The notes below the pieces were generated by a model that saw only the letters and a list, made by a program, of their open reading frames with translations, was not told where the DNA came from and searched no databases. A program made the translations under genes and the position numbers. Shown piece by piece: positions 23,161 through 33,643 of a stretch of 64,000 nucleotides of DNA. Within the stretch, counting starts at the first letter, position 1, and each line of letters opens with the position of its first letter. The stretch is taken from positions 62,001-126,000 of the forward strand of contig CBDCAS010000019.1 of assembly GCA_965214015.1 (NCBI GenBank), given 5' to 3'. This stretch comes from CBDCAS01 sp965214015. GTDB lineage: Bacteria; Pseudomonadota; Gammaproteobacteria; Coxiellales; Coxiellaceae.

Positions 23161-26100
23161 TTAATGAGAATAGGTTCTAGCAGGCACAGGAAGTGCTTGA
23201 GTTTTTGAACGATTCCAACTACCTTTTGCATGGTATACAAAGCCCAACATTTTTCCAATCTGTGGTGTCATAATTTTATTCATAAGCCAAGCAATGATAC
23301 CAGCAACTGGCCCACCCACAATACCCACAATAACAGGCACACTTGAAGTCACGTAAGGAAACACAGATACATCTAGATTGTAGTATTTCTTAGGAAAATT
23401 GATGATGCCTTTTATTTTTAACTTGGCTGTTGCACTCTCTAACATTGTTTTGCGCAGCTTACACACTCCCTTCTTGATATTCATCTGCCCCTCTAAGCTA
23501 TGAAAAGCTAAGCCTTTTGCAGTCAAATCACTAAAATCAAAAGAAAAGCGTCGCGGCAATGAATCAATACTTAACATATTGATTATACGTCCCAAACTTA
23601 ATTTTTTTGCCTCATTACTATCCATCTTCAAAATACGACCATGCTGAAAATTAAACCCTAGCTTCCCTGTCACAGTATCGAACATCATATGATCATCAGA
23701 ACCTTCCCACGATAATTGAAATTTTGACATACCGCGACCACCCAATACAGCTTCCTTAATATTCCAACCCAGCAATGCTTGTCCTAAGTTTTGCGTTTTA
23801 AAATAGCCTGATACAGCTAAAGATTGATGATGAGAATACTGTTTCCATAAACCGTGCATATTTAGATTAAAGTGTGTTGAGTCTACTGAAAAAGTAGAAA
23901 TGGCCACCCCCTGTGATACTGGCAATACATGTAATTTCAAATGGCCATAATCAGTATCACCGTAACGAAGTTTTTTGATTTCAATATCAATTGGTGGAAA
24001 AACACGAGGATCTATTTTTAATGGTTTTTGTCGCGGTTTTGATTGATTGGTTTTAATGTTAGAAATTAATAAATGTCTTAAATGTCCAACCCAAGTACCA
24101 CCACTGTAATTAGGAATTAACAAAGTACCCATTACCTTGGCACTTTTTATTTGAAACATCCAATCATGTATCCGCGGCATAAGCTTAAAATACATATTAC
24201 TAATTAACTGATGATAAGCCTCTAATTGACTGAACTCTAACTCAATATCATGCAGTGGCAAACCCAATACCTTAGGAATATCAATTGCTCCATTTTCCTC
24301 ATGAATAAATGGCATAATCAATGGCTGCCACAGTCCCCAATTAAAATGAGCTATTTTTCCGTAAACTACAAAACCTGAGCTAATGTGACGTTGGGGAGGT
24401 AGTTTACGACCGATATAAACCTCACCACTTAATAATTTAATATGATTTTTTTGATAATTCGCTAATAAACGTATAGAAGTATTATTATGTTGTAACACAG
24501 TGGCAATAGGCTTGTTTCTATAATGCCAAATATGTATTTTTACTGAATTTAGCGAGCACATTGCTTTATTAATAAACTTTGGTACACCAGAAAAAACCAG
24601 ATCCTGCAACTGGGCCGTTAGATGAGCATCAAACTGCTTTAGATGCTGTTGAGGCTTAAACATTCGGATGGTTGCTTGATATTTAGCATGACCTGATATT
24701 TTATTGAATACATCAAAGGGTAATAATGAATGTGCAGAGTCTAAATTGGCCTTTCCATTTAAATCAAGTTGCGTTACTAAAGGCTCAGTATGTAATTTAA
24801 AATTCAATGGATTGCCCATAATGCTCGCTTCCCCTTCACTCCTTATAGGAAAAACAGGCTTAGAGAAATCAATATCTAGTAGATAATGCAGCGCTAAAGG
24901 TCCTTTTTGCAAAGGTTTATTCAATTCTTTTCGAAAAGCGATTGGTGAGCTTTGTATTAATTGATACATATGCGCTATATCGGAATGAAGGGCACTTTCT
25001 ATTATCAAATGAGGCTTCATAAAATTATCAAGATGGGCTGTTAACTCACTGATGGGTTGATGATTCAAATTTGCCTTGAAAAAATAAGCACTTATTTGAT
25101 TATTATTGACCTCGATATTAGTCTGCATTGATCTGAGAGTCGGCCAGTTAAAATAATAACTGAAATTTAAATCTTGTATTGGAAATACAGCAGATAAATG
25201 TCCCCTGTGATTTTTAAAAGCTTGATCACTAAATGGCCCATGATAAGCCAGGATAGCATTGTCTATATGCCCCTTTAAGAACGCCTGATGTAGCCATCGA
25301 TTCCATGAGCTTAAGTGGTGGTTTGGAAATAAACGCCATAGATTAGCAAGCTGCGAAAAACGATAGTTTGATAAAAAATCAATAATGGGCTCTCCTGATA
25401 TCGGTAATGTCAGATAAAACCGACCTTGTGTTTGCAAACCCAAGAAATCAAATTGATAATTGGGTACATACAGATGAGTTCCTAGATGATCCTCACTCCA
25501 TCGAAATTGCATTTTAAAATTCTTTACAGCAAGTGGGGCGTCATACTCATTTGGTAATGTAAACACCATGCGTTCAATATTAAAATGTACTAAATTATCT
25601 GCTGAATTCCAGATAAAATAAGCGAACATATCATTCACATCCAGCAATTGATGACTTGCTAGCCACTGAGTGCTTAAATGTTTAAGATGCCCTTGCCCTT
25701 CCCAATGAGTCACATGCGTTTTATGCCAATCGACCCAGAGATCTAAATCAGCACAACCATCATCATGCACTAACACATCCTTAACATAGGGCCTTAATCC
25801 ACTTAAATGAACCCAATTTGATATCTGAAGATTACGAAGTTGAATATAAAAGCGTGCATTGAATCTAGCATCTGTAAAATCAATATCCTTCAGCTTAGCA
25901 GTAAAGCGAATGTGGGTTGGTGATTTATTACTAATAGTAGCACCACCAAAAATACGGTGCGTAAAAAAATGGTTTCTCACATGGATATGCACATTATGCA
26001 GAAAATAAGTAAATCCTTGTTGAGTATGGTAACGAATATTCACGTGCTTAATCTCAACATGACCTTTTGCTAGAATCCAATTTAGGACATCAGATAATGC

Positions 26101-26550
26101 GCTCGCATAATTTGATAACTGTAAATGATCTAGATAAGATAAAATACCACGAACCTGTAGATGATGTGCTTTGTTATCCACATCAAGATTAACACCATCA
26201 ATGGTTAAACGACCTGGCAACAACTGCCAACGCAATACACTCCCTAGAAGATCGACATCTAGTGTGAGTTGCTTAATCTTTATAAAAGATTGTTGATTCA
26301 CATCTTTTATTAGAACATTTTTAAATCTAATCCCTGGATCTAAACTCGTCCAATCCGCATGGACTGCCTCTATCGTGACAGGCTGCATAAGCGCTGTACT
26401 CATCCACTTCTCAATAAACGCAGGATATTGTGCAAGAACAATCACTAGAATACGAGACATTGTTAAAATAAAAGCGACTAATAATAATAACGTTGCCAAG
26501 ATGTTGATCTTCCATTGAACCACCCATCTGAACCAGCACTTTTTTTTCAC
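23161..26550 (-). CDS. yhdP: AsmA-like protein YhdP (envelope lipid transport)
   Basis: 1129 residues. One N-terminal membrane anchor (about residues 15-38) is followed by a very long beta-rich periplasmic region and a C-terminal AsmA-like segment (LEGQMNIKKGVCKLRKTMLE...IKGIINFPKKYYNLDVSVFP). This is the architecture of YhdP, one of the bridge-like proteins that move phospholipid from inner to outer membrane. The end keeps the family motif SSVPVIVGIVGGPVAGIIAW. It is somewhat shorter than the E. coli protein. The start overlaps mreD by 4 nt; the order mreBCD-yhdP-tldD is conserved in gammaproteobacteria. Confidence 0.88.
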   Translation of the reverse strand: MKKKCWFRWVVQWKINILATLLLLVAFILTMSRILVIVLAQYPAFIEKWMSTALMQPVTIEAVHADWTSLDPGIRFKNVLIKDVNQQSFIKIKQLTLDVDLLGSVLRWQLLPGRLTIDGVNLDVDNKAHHLQVRGILSYLDHLQLSNYASALSDVLNWILAKGHVEIKHVNIRYHTQQGFTYFLHNVHIHVRNHFFTHRIFGGATISNKSPTHIRFTAKLKDIDFTDARFNARFYIQLRNLQISNWVHLSGLRPYVKDVLVHDDGCADLDLWVDWHKTHVTHWEGQGHLKHLSTQWLASHQLLDVNDMFAYFIWNSADNLVHFNIERMVFTLPNEYDAPLAVKNFKMQFRWSEDHLGTHLYVPNYQFDFLGLQTQGRFYLTLPISGEPIIDFLSNYRFSQLANLWRLFPNHHLSSWNRWLHQAFLKGHIDNAILAYHGPFSDQAFKNHRGHLSAVFPIQDLNFSYYFNWPTLRSMQTNIEVNNNQISAYFFKANLNHQPISELTAHLDNFMKPHLIIESALHSDIAHMYQLIQSSPIAFRKELNKPLQKGPLALHYLLDIDFSKPVFPIRSEGEASIMGNPLNFKLHTEPLVTQLDLNGKANLDSAHSLLPFDVFNKISGHAKYQATIRMFKPQQHLKQFDAHLTAQLQDLVFSGVPKFINKAMCSLNSVKIHIWHYRNKPIATVLQHNNTSIRLLANYQKNHIKLLSGEVYIGRKLPPQRHISSGFVVYGKIAHFNWGLWQPLIMPFIHEENGAIDIPKVLGLPLHDIELEFSQLEAYHQLISNMYFKLMPRIHDWMFQIKSAKVMGTLLIPNYSGGTWVGHLRHLLISNIKTNQSKPRQKPLKIDPRVFPPIDIEIKKLRYGDTDYGHLKLHVLPVSQGVAISTFSVDSTHFNLNMHGLWKQYSHHQSLAVSGYFKTQNLGQALLGWNIKEAVLGGRGMSKFQLSWEGSDDHMMFDTVTGKLGFNFQHGRILKMDSNEAKKLSLGRIINMLSIDSLPRRFSFDFSDLTAKGLAFHSLEGQMNIKKGVCKLRKTMLESATAKLKIKGIINFPKKYYNLDVSVFPYVTSSVPVIVGIVGGPVAGIIAWLMNKIMTPQIGKMLGFVYHAKGSWNRSKTQALPVPARTYSH

Positions 26551-27062
26551 CCAAAACCTCTAACGACTTCAGATCTGTCTTTAAGTAGTATATAAAACCA
26601 AATCCAAAGTAACATAGAAGATAAGGCAGGTAGCCAATAATAAATATTCTGTACTGAGGTGCCAGTCATTGTGAATATCCAATACTGCAATACTAGCTGC
26701 AATAAAAGGAGCACAAAGACTATGCTCAACTGTTGCCACAATAGAAACGATTTAAAGTGTGGTAAAAATATAGTGATTAAATAAATCATGAATGTAAATA
26801 TAAAGGCATGCTGCCCTAACACAGTCCCTGTTAACATATCCATTAAAATACCCATGCAAAACGCAATACATAAACCAACGTATTGTGGCTGAGAGACAAC
26901 CCAAAAGAGTAAAATAATAAAAACCCATTCTGGACGCGCCCAAATTGCCCAATGGGGCAAGGGCATGATTTCTAAAATCATACCTAACAAAAAAGACCCT
27001 ACTATGATCAGTAGGGATGGTTTGACTGTATTTCTCTTTTCCATTCTATATGCTCTTATCAT
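26547..27062 (-). CDS. mreD: Rod shape-determining protein MreD
   Basis: Inner-membrane protein of the elongasome, 171 residues with five or six hydrophobic helices. The block LLFWVVSQPQYVGLCIAFCMGILMDML with the downstream GTVLGQHAF is the MreD signature. Its ATG overlaps the mreC stop (ATGA); a second ATG lies six codons downstream. It works with MreB and MreC to place peptidoglycan synthesis. Confidence 0.93.
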   Translation of the reverse strand: MIRAYRMEKRNTVKPSLLIIVGSFLLGMILEIMPLPHWAIWARPEWVFIILLFWVVSQPQYVGLCIAFCMGILMDMLTGTVLGQHAFIFTFMIYLITIFLPHFKSFLLWQQLSIVFVLLLLQLVLQYWIFTMTGTSVQNIYYWLPALSSMLLWIWFYILLKDRSEVVRGFG

Positions 27063-27907
27063 GACACCGTTGGAATCGGTTGATGTAATTCTCTTTTAAC
27101 CGCTTTAGTCAAGGCTGCTTGATCAGACCATACTAAAATTACTTGTTGTGTTTGACTAAAATGAGCTAAGGGCACTAAGGTGACTTTAATAAAACGTTCA
27201 CCTGATATCTGTTGCACTGCAGAGACTATCCCGACAGGATAACCCATTGGAAAATGCAAACCTAAACCTGAGGTCACAAAGACATCTCCAACCCTGATTG
27301 CCTTCTTGTCGTTAACATATAATAAAGTCAATTTCTGCGCTGCTTCCCCTCTTGCAAGGGCTCGAAAACCATTACGCTGATCTTTTACTGGAATAGCAAA
27401 GCGATGATTAGTAAGTAACAACACCTTGCTCATTAATGGCCCAACATCGACCACTTGGCCAATAACACCATAAGCATCTAATACAGGCTGACCTACATAA
27501 ACGTGATCATGATACCCTTTATCAATGATAATCTGCTGGATTGCAGGATCTAAATCTATCGCTAGCAATTGTGCAATCTTCACTTTGCCAGCAACGTGAG
27601 CACTTGATTTTAATAATGCTCTTAACTGTTTATTTTCATGATTTAATACAGTAAGACGATGTAATTTTGATTGTAATAATAGTTCATAAGCTCTAAGCTG
27701 CGCATTTTCTTTCAATAAATGTTGTTGAAGCAGAACTCCTGTACTTAACCAATGTACCCACTGAATAGGTTTATCTACAATAGCCTGAATAGGAAGTACA
27801 ATAATGGAAAAATTCTCACGAAAACGATGAAAGACAGTAGAGTGATGATCTAAAATCATAAGGATCATCGCTAGCAATAACAACAAACAAGCTCGAAGCC
27901 CAACCAT
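27059..27907 (-). CDS. mreC: Rod shape-determining protein MreC
   Basis: Periplasmic scaffold of the elongasome, 282 residues from the ATG. It has one N-terminal membrane helix, a coiled coil at about 60-100 and a beta-barrel domain with AYGVIGQVVDVGPLMSKVLLL and TSGLGLHFPMGYPVGIV. The reading frame stays open upstream of this ATG, and the preceding in-frame codons spell a basic stretch ending RIFLRNS. A strong AGGGAG lies seven bases before an in-frame ATT at 27934, while the ATG has no visible ribosome-binding site. The protein may therefore start nine codons earlier at ATT. Identity is not in doubt. Confidence 0.92.
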   Translation of the reverse strand: MVGLRACLLLLLAMILMILDHHSTVFHRFRENFSIIVLPIQAIVDKPIQWVHWLSTGVLLQQHLLKENAQLRAYELLLQSKLHRLTVLNHENKQLRALLKSSAHVAGKVKIAQLLAIDLDPAIQQIIIDKGYHDHVYVGQPVLDAYGVIGQVVDVGPLMSKVLLLTNHRFAIPVKDQRNGFRALARGEAAQKLTLLYVNDKKAIRVGDVFVTSGLGLHFPMGYPVGIVSAVQQISGERFIKVTLVPLAHFSQTQQVILVWSDQAALTKAVKRELHQPIPTVS

Positions 27908-27992
27908 ACTATTACGTAAAAAGATACGTTTAATAGCACTTCTCCCTAAAAAACCAAAAAGGGCCTGCGCTACCTTAACCTAAGCATCTGTT

Positions 27993-29036
27993 TTAATCTC
28001 GCGACAGGAAATCACTGCTAACAACCTTCATTAACTCCAAGGCACGACCACCACCACGCGCCACACAGGTGAGTGGATCTTCAGCAACAATAACCGGCAA
28101 ACCAGTTTCTTCCATCAATAAACGATCTAAATCTTTCAGCAATGCACCACCCCCTGTTAATACCATACCACGCTCGGCGATATCAGAGGCCAGCTCCGGA
28201 GGGGCTTGTTCTAGTGCACCACGCACAGCACCTACCATGCCAGATAACGGCTCCTGCAGGGCTTCTAAAATTTCGTTACTATTTAATGTAAAACTACGCG
28301 GCACTCCTTCTGCTAGATTACGACCACGTACCTCAATCTCTTTTACCTCACTGCCTGGAAAAGCAGTTCCAATATCTTGTTTAATACGTTCAGCCGTTGT
28401 CTCACCAATCAAACTGCCATAATTGCGACGCACATAGCTAATAATTGCTTCATCAAAACGATCACCACCAATACGTACTGATTCTGCATACACAATGCCA
28501 CTTAAAGAAATAATAGCCACTTCGGTTGTACCACCACCTACATCTACGACCATAGAGCCACTGGCTTCTTCAACAGGCAGTGTCGCTCCCATAGCAGCCG
28601 CCATAGGCTCCTCAATCAAATAGACCTCACGTGCACCTGCACCTAATGCCGATTCTTTAATAGCTCTACGTTCTACCTGTGTTGAGCCACAGGGGACAGA
28701 AATCAGAACACGAGGGCTTGGACGAAAGAATTTGGTCTCATGCACTTTGTGTATAAAATGCTGCAACATTTTTTCAGTAATATGGAAATCAGCAATCACA
28801 CCATCTTTCAAAGGACGCGTCGCCATGATATTACCAGGCGTACGCCCCAACATACGTTTTGCTTCAAGGCCAACTGCAGCGACTCGACTCTGTGTTGATG
28901 AAGGATCCTTACGTAAAGCAACTACCGAAGGCTCTGCTAAAACAATCCCCTTCTCTCGAACATAGATCAGTGTATTCGCTGTACCTAAATCGATTGAAAT
29001 ATCGTTAGAAAACAACCCTCGTATCTTTTTAAACAT
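27993..29036 (-). CDS. mreB: Rod shape-determining protein MreB
   Basis: Bacterial actin that guides cell-wall synthesis, 347 residues. The phosphate-1 loop is SIDLGTANTLIYV near residues 14-26, phosphate-2 is MVVDVGGGTTEVAIIS, and the adenosine motif is MVLTGGGALLKDLD. Full length. First gene of mreBCD-yhdP-tldD, 85 nt before mreC, and divergent from gatC. Confidence 0.97.
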   Translation of the reverse strand: MFKKIRGLFSNDISIDLGTANTLIYVREKGIVLAEPSVVALRKDPSSTQSRVAAVGLEAKRMLGRTPGNIMATRPLKDGVIADFHITEKMLQHFIHKVHETKFFRPSPRVLISVPCGSTQVERRAIKESALGAGAREVYLIEEPMAAAMGATLPVEEASGSMVVDVGGGTTEVAIISLSGIVYAESVRIGGDRFDEAIISYVRRNYGSLIGETTAERIKQDIGTAFPGSEVKEIEVRGRNLAEGVPRSFTLNSNEILEALQEPLSGMVGAVRGALEQAPPELASDIAERGMVLTGGGALLKDLDRLLMEETGLPVIVAEDPLTCVARGGGRALELMKVVSSDFLSRD

Positions 29037-29175
29037 GCCTTCTACTCTTAAATTTTAAAGTACAAGATACTGTAACTGATAATATAGAGAGAGTCGAGAT
29101 ACTACTCTTTATTATTTCTGCCATATTCGAGATAATAGCCAACCCTCAACATAAGTTGTAAAAAGAGGTTATACT

Positions 29176-29469
29176 ATGAGTTTTAACATCAACGATATTG
29201 AGAAAATCGCGCATCTCTCGCACTTAATCATTACACCTCATCAGACCAAAGAACTGGCTAATAATTTTAGCAAAATCATCAAACTCGTTGAGCACATGAA
29301 AGAGTGTGATACTGAAGGCATTACACCGCTGTCCCATCCCCTTGATACTACTCAACCTATACGACCTGATATTGTTACAGAAGAGGACCAACGAGAACGT
29401 ATGCAGGCTATGGCACCTGATACAGAAGCTGGCCTTTACATCGTTCCACCCTTTATTAAAACCGACTAG
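29176..29469 (+). CDS. gatC: Aspartyl/glutamyl-tRNA amidotransferase subunit C
   Basis: Small subunit that stabilises GatA in the GatCAB enzyme, which converts misacylated Glu-tRNA(Gln) and Asp-tRNA(Asn) to the amide forms. 97 residues with the family pattern IEKIAHLSHLIIT...FSKIIKLVEHMKECDTEGI and a terminal VPPFIKTD. First gene of gatCAB, 9 nt before gatA. Presence of the operon beside a single gltX suggests indirect Gln-tRNA charging, as in many Legionellales. Confidence 0.95.
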   Translation: MSFNINDIEKIAHLSHLIITPHQTKELANNFSKIIKLVEHMKECDTEGITPLSHPLDTTQPIRPDIVTEEDQRERMQAMAPDTEAGLYIVPPFIKTD

Positions 29470-29478
29470 GATTCTACA

Positions 29479-30939
29479 ATGCATCGGAAAACACTCTCTG
29501 AACTTAGCCAATTGCTACAAAAAAAAGAGCTCTCCAGCGTTGAATTAACCCGCTATTTTTTAGATCGTATTAAAAAATACGATCCAATAATTAATAGCTT
29601 TATTTCAGTCACTGAAGAACACGCCCTAGCACAAGCCAAGGCTGCTGATAACCTGCGAGCCAGAGATCAAGCACACGCCTTAACAGGGATTCCTTTTGCT
29701 CAAAAAGATATTTTTTGCACACAAGGCATTAAAACCAGTTGTGCTTCAAAAATGCTTGATTCTTTTATAGCCCCCTACAATGCCACCGTGATTGAAAAAT
29801 TCAATCAAATAGGGGCTGTTCTGCTGGGTAAAACCAACATGGATGAATTTGCTATGGGTTCTTCTAATGAAAACAGCTATTACGGTGCTGTCAAAAACCC
29901 ATGGGATATTGAGCGTATTCCTGGCGGTTCTTCAGGCGGCACAGCCGCTGCTCTAGCGGCCCGCCTTGCACCTGCTGGTACCGGCACCGACACAGGCGGT
30001 TCAATCAGGCAGCCTGCTGCACTGTGTGGCTTAACTGGACTAAAACCGACCTACGGTCGTGTCTCCCGCTTTGGCATGATTGCTTTTGCTTCAAGTCTGG
30101 ACCAAGCAGGTCCAATGACACAAAGTGCCAAAGATGCGGCTCTAGTGATGAATATCATCGCTGGCCATGACCCAAAAGATTCAACAAGTATTCAAAAAGA
30201 AGTGCCGGATTACACAGCCACATTGAATAATAGCCTTAAAGGCTTAAAAATAGGATTGCCCAAAGAATACTTTGACCATAAACTAGACACATCGATACAC
30301 TCTGCAATCGAAGCGAGCCTCAAAATCTACGAATCGCTAGGTGCAGAAATGATCGAAATTAGTCTTCCACATACCCAATATGCCGAATCAGTATATTATG
30401 TCATTGCACCTGCTGAATGCTCATCCAATCTAGCACGTTACGATGGCATACGTTATGGCTATCGCTGCCACAATCCAGTTGACTTAACAGACCTTTATAA
30501 ACGCAGCCGCAGCGAAGCCTTTGGTGATGAAGTAAAGCGCCGCATTATGGTCGGCACCTATGTACTATCGTCAGGGTATTATGAAGCCTATTATAGCAAA
30601 GCACAAAAAGTACGCCGACAAATTCGTGACGATTTTAGCAATGCATTTGGAACCGTAGATGTCATTCTAACACCGACCACACCGACTCCAGCATTTAAAC
30701 TCGGAGAAAAGTACCACGACCCTATTGCTATGTATCTTTCCGATATTTTTACAGTCGCTGTTAGCCTAGCAGGGCTTCCTGGATTAACCCTACCTGCTGG
30801 ATTTACCGACAACGTGCTACCCATTGGAATGCAATTAATCGGAAATACATTTGAAGAAGCTAAGTTGCTTAATGTGGCACATCAATACCAACAAGTCACA
30901 CACTGGCATCGTAGATTACCTAAAGCATTTGAATCATGA
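29479..30939 (+). CDS. gatA: Aspartyl/glutamyl-tRNA amidotransferase subunit A
   Basis: Amidase that releases ammonia from glutamine for transamidation, 486 residues. The Ser-cisSer-Lys triad is visible: K76 in FAQKDIF, S151 in GGSSGGTAAALAA and S175 in GTDTGGSIRQPA. Overlap and spacing place it between gatC and gatB. Full length and unremarkable. Confidence 0.97.
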   Translation: MHRKTLSELSQLLQKKELSSVELTRYFLDRIKKYDPIINSFISVTEEHALAQAKAADNLRARDQAHALTGIPFAQKDIFCTQGIKTSCASKMLDSFIAPYNATVIEKFNQIGAVLLGKTNMDEFAMGSSNENSYYGAVKNPWDIERIPGGSSGGTAAALAARLAPAGTGTDTGGSIRQPAALCGLTGLKPTYGRVSRFGMIAFASSLDQAGPMTQSAKDAALVMNIIAGHDPKDSTSIQKEVPDYTATLNNSLKGLKIGLPKEYFDHKLDTSIHSAIEASLKIYESLGAEMIEISLPHTQYAESVYYVIAPAECSSNLARYDGIRYGYRCHNPVDLTDLYKRSRSEAFGDEVKRRIMVGTYVLSSGYYEAYYSKAQKVRRQIRDDFSNAFGTVDVILTPTTPTPAFKLGEKYHDPIAMYLSDIFTVAVSLAGLPGLTLPAGFTDNVLPIGMQLIGNTFEEAKLLNVAHQYQQVTHWHRRLPKAFES

Positions 30940-30949
30940 GGACATTAAA

Positions 30950-32392
30950 ATGGAATGGCAACCTGTTATTGGCTTAGAAGTTCACGTACAACTACTGACC
31001 CATTCAAAATTATTCTCCGGTAGCGCAACGGCATTTGGTGCTGAACCAAACACTCAAGCATGCGGCATTGACTTAGGCCTACCAGGAACCTTACCTGTAC
31101 TAAATGAGAAAGCGATTCGCCTCGCTATTAAATTTGGGCTGAGCATTCATGCTAAACTCGCCCATCGTTCTGTTTTTGCCCGTAAAAATTATTTCTACCC
31201 TGATCTGCCTAAAGGCTATCAAATCAGTCAATACGAAACACCTATTGTCGGTGCCGGATCTCTTAACATTACAACAGAAACAGGAGCACAAAAACCTATT
31301 GGCATCACACGTGCTCATCTTGAAGAAGATGCAGGAAAATCACTACATGAAGAATTCAACCAGGCTGCCGGCATTGATTTAAATCGTGCTGGAACACCAC
31401 TACTGGAAATCGTATCCGAACCTGAGCTTGATTCCGCTAAAGAAGCTGTCATCTATTTAAAGACATTACATCAACTCATACGCTATCTAGAAATCAGCGA
31501 TGCCAATATGCAAGAAGGTTCTTTTCGTTGCGACATTAATATCTCTTTACGACCTCAAGGTGAAACAACATTAGGTACCCGTGCTGAAATTAAAAATGTC
31601 AACTCATTCCGTTTTGTTGAACAAGCGATTGAATATGAAATAGACCGACAAAAAGAGATCCTAGACAATGGAGGGCATATCATCCAGGAAACACGCCAGT
31701 ATGATGCCAATAAAGAGGTCACACGTTCAATGCGTTCAAAAGAAGAAGCACACGATTATCGCTACTTTCCTGATCCCGATTTACTACCTGTAGAAATAAC
31801 GAACGCATTAATTCATGAAGTGCGTCAAACGCTCCCCGAACTACCCTGGGAAAAACAAGCCCGCTTTCAAACAGATTATGGTCTCAATGATTATGACGCA
31901 CGCTTTCTAACTAGCCAACTTAATATAGCGCAGTATTTTGAAGCTACATTAAACGCTGCAAAGAATACCTCCGCTAAACAGGTGGCTAATTGGATAGCCG
32001 GTGATGTCTCTGCTGCACTGAACCAAGCGGAACAAACCTTTGCGCAATGTCCTGTTAGCCCACACGATCTAGGCGCGCTATTAGCTCGTGTGACTGATCA
32101 AACTATTTCTAATCACATTGCAAAGCAAGTTTTTAAAGCGATGTGGGATCAACAGGGTTCAGCAGATGAAATTATTGAAAAACGAGGATTGAAACAAATT
32201 ACTGATGTGTGTGCTATTGAAAAAACCATTGATGAGATCATAGCACAACATCCTCAACAATTAGCAGATTATCGCGGTGGTAAAGAGAAACTGTTCGGGT
32301 TTTTCGTGGGACAAGTGATGAAAGCAACTCGTGGGAAAGCCAACCCACAACAAGTCAATATGCTTTTAAAAGACAAACTGTCTTCTAAATAA
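30950..32392 (+). CDS. gatB: Aspartyl/glutamyl-tRNA amidotransferase subunit B
   Basis: Kinase/tRNA-binding subunit of GatCAB that activates the misacylated aminoacyl-tRNA. About 480 residues from the ATG at 30950, which has AGGA upstream; an in-frame start within gatA at 30851 is rejected. WQPVIGLEVHVQL, FYPDLPKGYQISQYE and the C-terminal YqeY-like domain (GKEKLFGFFVGQVMKATRGK) are all present. The end overlaps the convergent ATP-grasp gene by 8 nt. Confidence 0.97.
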   Translation: MEWQPVIGLEVHVQLLTHSKLFSGSATAFGAEPNTQACGIDLGLPGTLPVLNEKAIRLAIKFGLSIHAKLAHRSVFARKNYFYPDLPKGYQISQYETPIVGAGSLNITTETGAQKPIGITRAHLEEDAGKSLHEEFNQAAGIDLNRAGTPLLEIVSEPELDSAKEAVIYLKTLHQLIRYLEISDANMQEGSFRCDINISLRPQGETTLGTRAEIKNVNSFRFVEQAIEYEIDRQKEILDNGGHIIQETRQYDANKEVTRSMRSKEEAHDYRYFPDPDLLPVEITNALIHEVRQTLPELPWEKQARFQTDYGLNDYDARFLTSQLNIAQYFEATLNAAKNTSAKQVANWIAGDVSAALNQAEQTFAQCPVSPHDLGALLARVTDQTISNHIAKQVFKAMWDQQGSADEIIEKRGLKQITDVCAIEKTIDEIIAQHPQQLADYRGGKEKLFGFFVGQVMKATRGKANPQQVNMLLKDKLSSK

Positions 32393-33632
32393 CGGCAACT
32401 ACTTCACCTCCTTGAGTTGATATATTAACAATAGATTTTGGCGAGGCACGAAAAAAACCCACACCCAATGTATTTAAATTATAAGAGGCTAACATGCCAA
32501 CAAGATGCTGATTTACATACTGCAACTTATCGTCTTTCATCACTAAAACAGGATATTTAGCCTGCTTAATATACCGTTGTATCACATAGTGATCCGACTG
32601 TGTCTCCAACAGCTTAGACAAAATAGGAATTGGTGTATCACAGCCTAAATACATACCCTCCCCCTTCCCTGATAAAGTCTTTTTAAACACCCAACGCTCT
32701 GGATCATTCAATATTGCGCGTTTGTTACCTGCATGAATGGCATGAGTTTCTATGATATGTTGTTGTAACAGCCTGACTTCGTTATTCGACAGATATCGTT
32801 GCATAATGTGCTGATCACATAGTATCGATAATAATCGTTTATCATGAACGATTAAGAGAGTACGAATATCATTAAGATAGTGGGTTTGTGATACTAAGTG
32901 ATGTAAAATAGCATTTGGCAAACTGAGTAGCTCATCTTGATGCAACTCTAAAATAAACTGACGACACGGTAATCCTGCCACTAATAAGCGATTGTGATCA
33001 AACTCTAGGCGCTTGGGATCAACAAACGCAATATCATACTGATAACGCAAACTGGCTAATTCACGATACAAGCAATGGATATCATACCCTGGCTCTCTCC
33101 CTTTTAAAATGCACAGTGGCTGTTGTCGATCAAATACATGAGCAAAATAGGGTAGTATATCCTCTATGGTTGGTTGTCGATGACCATCCTTGCTTTGAAA
33201 ATAATTGACGAGGTAATGTGATAAAATAATACCATTGGTTGGAAAACGAGCATTAATTTCACACACTTTTAGCTGATGCTGCGCATCAATAATAAAATCC
33301 GGTCGTAATACTCCTATGTGATAAGGTCGGCAAGTTGCGAGTTTAAGTAAGTTTTTACACTGATCCGTTAACGATAGTTTTACCTGTAGGTCCACATCTT
33401 CTAAATAATGCGCTACGATGGCCACCACTGCTTTCACAATTAATTGTTGTAATACTCTAGCTCGTTCAAAAAAAGAGTGCTCCAGCTCAATTGGATAAGG
33501 ATTAAAACAACTTTGATACAGTGATCTATCAACCTGCTGATATTGGCGCAAAAAATCTATCAACTGATTCTGATCCTGTTGATATTGCATTGTTGATGGA
33601 TTATCTGAAGAATAAATCTGTCTCAATATCAT
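32385..33632 (-). CDS. Circularly permuted ATP-grasp-type ligase, unknown substrate
   Basis: 415 residues. An early VCEINARFPTNG (E125, N127, R129) looks like the metal-binding part of an ATP-grasp site. The nucleotide-binding lysine and glycine loop come later (WVFKKTLSGKGEGMYLG near 315), followed by HYVIQRYIK. That order matches circularly permuted ATP-grasp enzymes such as the glutathionylspermidine-synthetase group, which join a carboxylate to an amine at the cost of ATP. The substrate cannot be read. It is 11 nt downstream of a 2-oxoglutarate dioxygenase gene, so the two form an operon and probably act in one small-molecule or peptide pathway. No transporter or carrier protein is nearby. 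Confidence 0.65.
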   Translation of the reverse strand: MILRQIYSSDNPSTMQYQQDQNQLIDFLRQYQQVDRSLYQSCFNPYPIELEHSFFERARVLQQLIVKAVVAIVAHYLEDVDLQVKLSLTDQCKNLLKLATCRPYHIGVLRPDFIIDAQHQLKVCEINARFPTNGIILSHYLVNYFQSKDGHRQPTIEDILPYFAHVFDRQQPLCILKGREPGYDIHCLYRELASLRYQYDIAFVDPKRLEFDHNRLLVAGLPCRQFILELHQDELLSLPNAILHHLVSQTHYLNDIRTLLIVHDKRLLSILCDQHIMQRYLSNNEVRLLQQHIIETHAIHAGNKRAILNDPERWVFKKTLSGKGEGMYLGCDTPIPILSKLLETQSDHYVIQRYIKQAKYPVLVMKDDKLQYVNQHLVGMLASYNLNTLGVGFFRASPKSIVNISTQGGEVVAVI

Positions 33633-33643
33633 GCTCTTTCACA

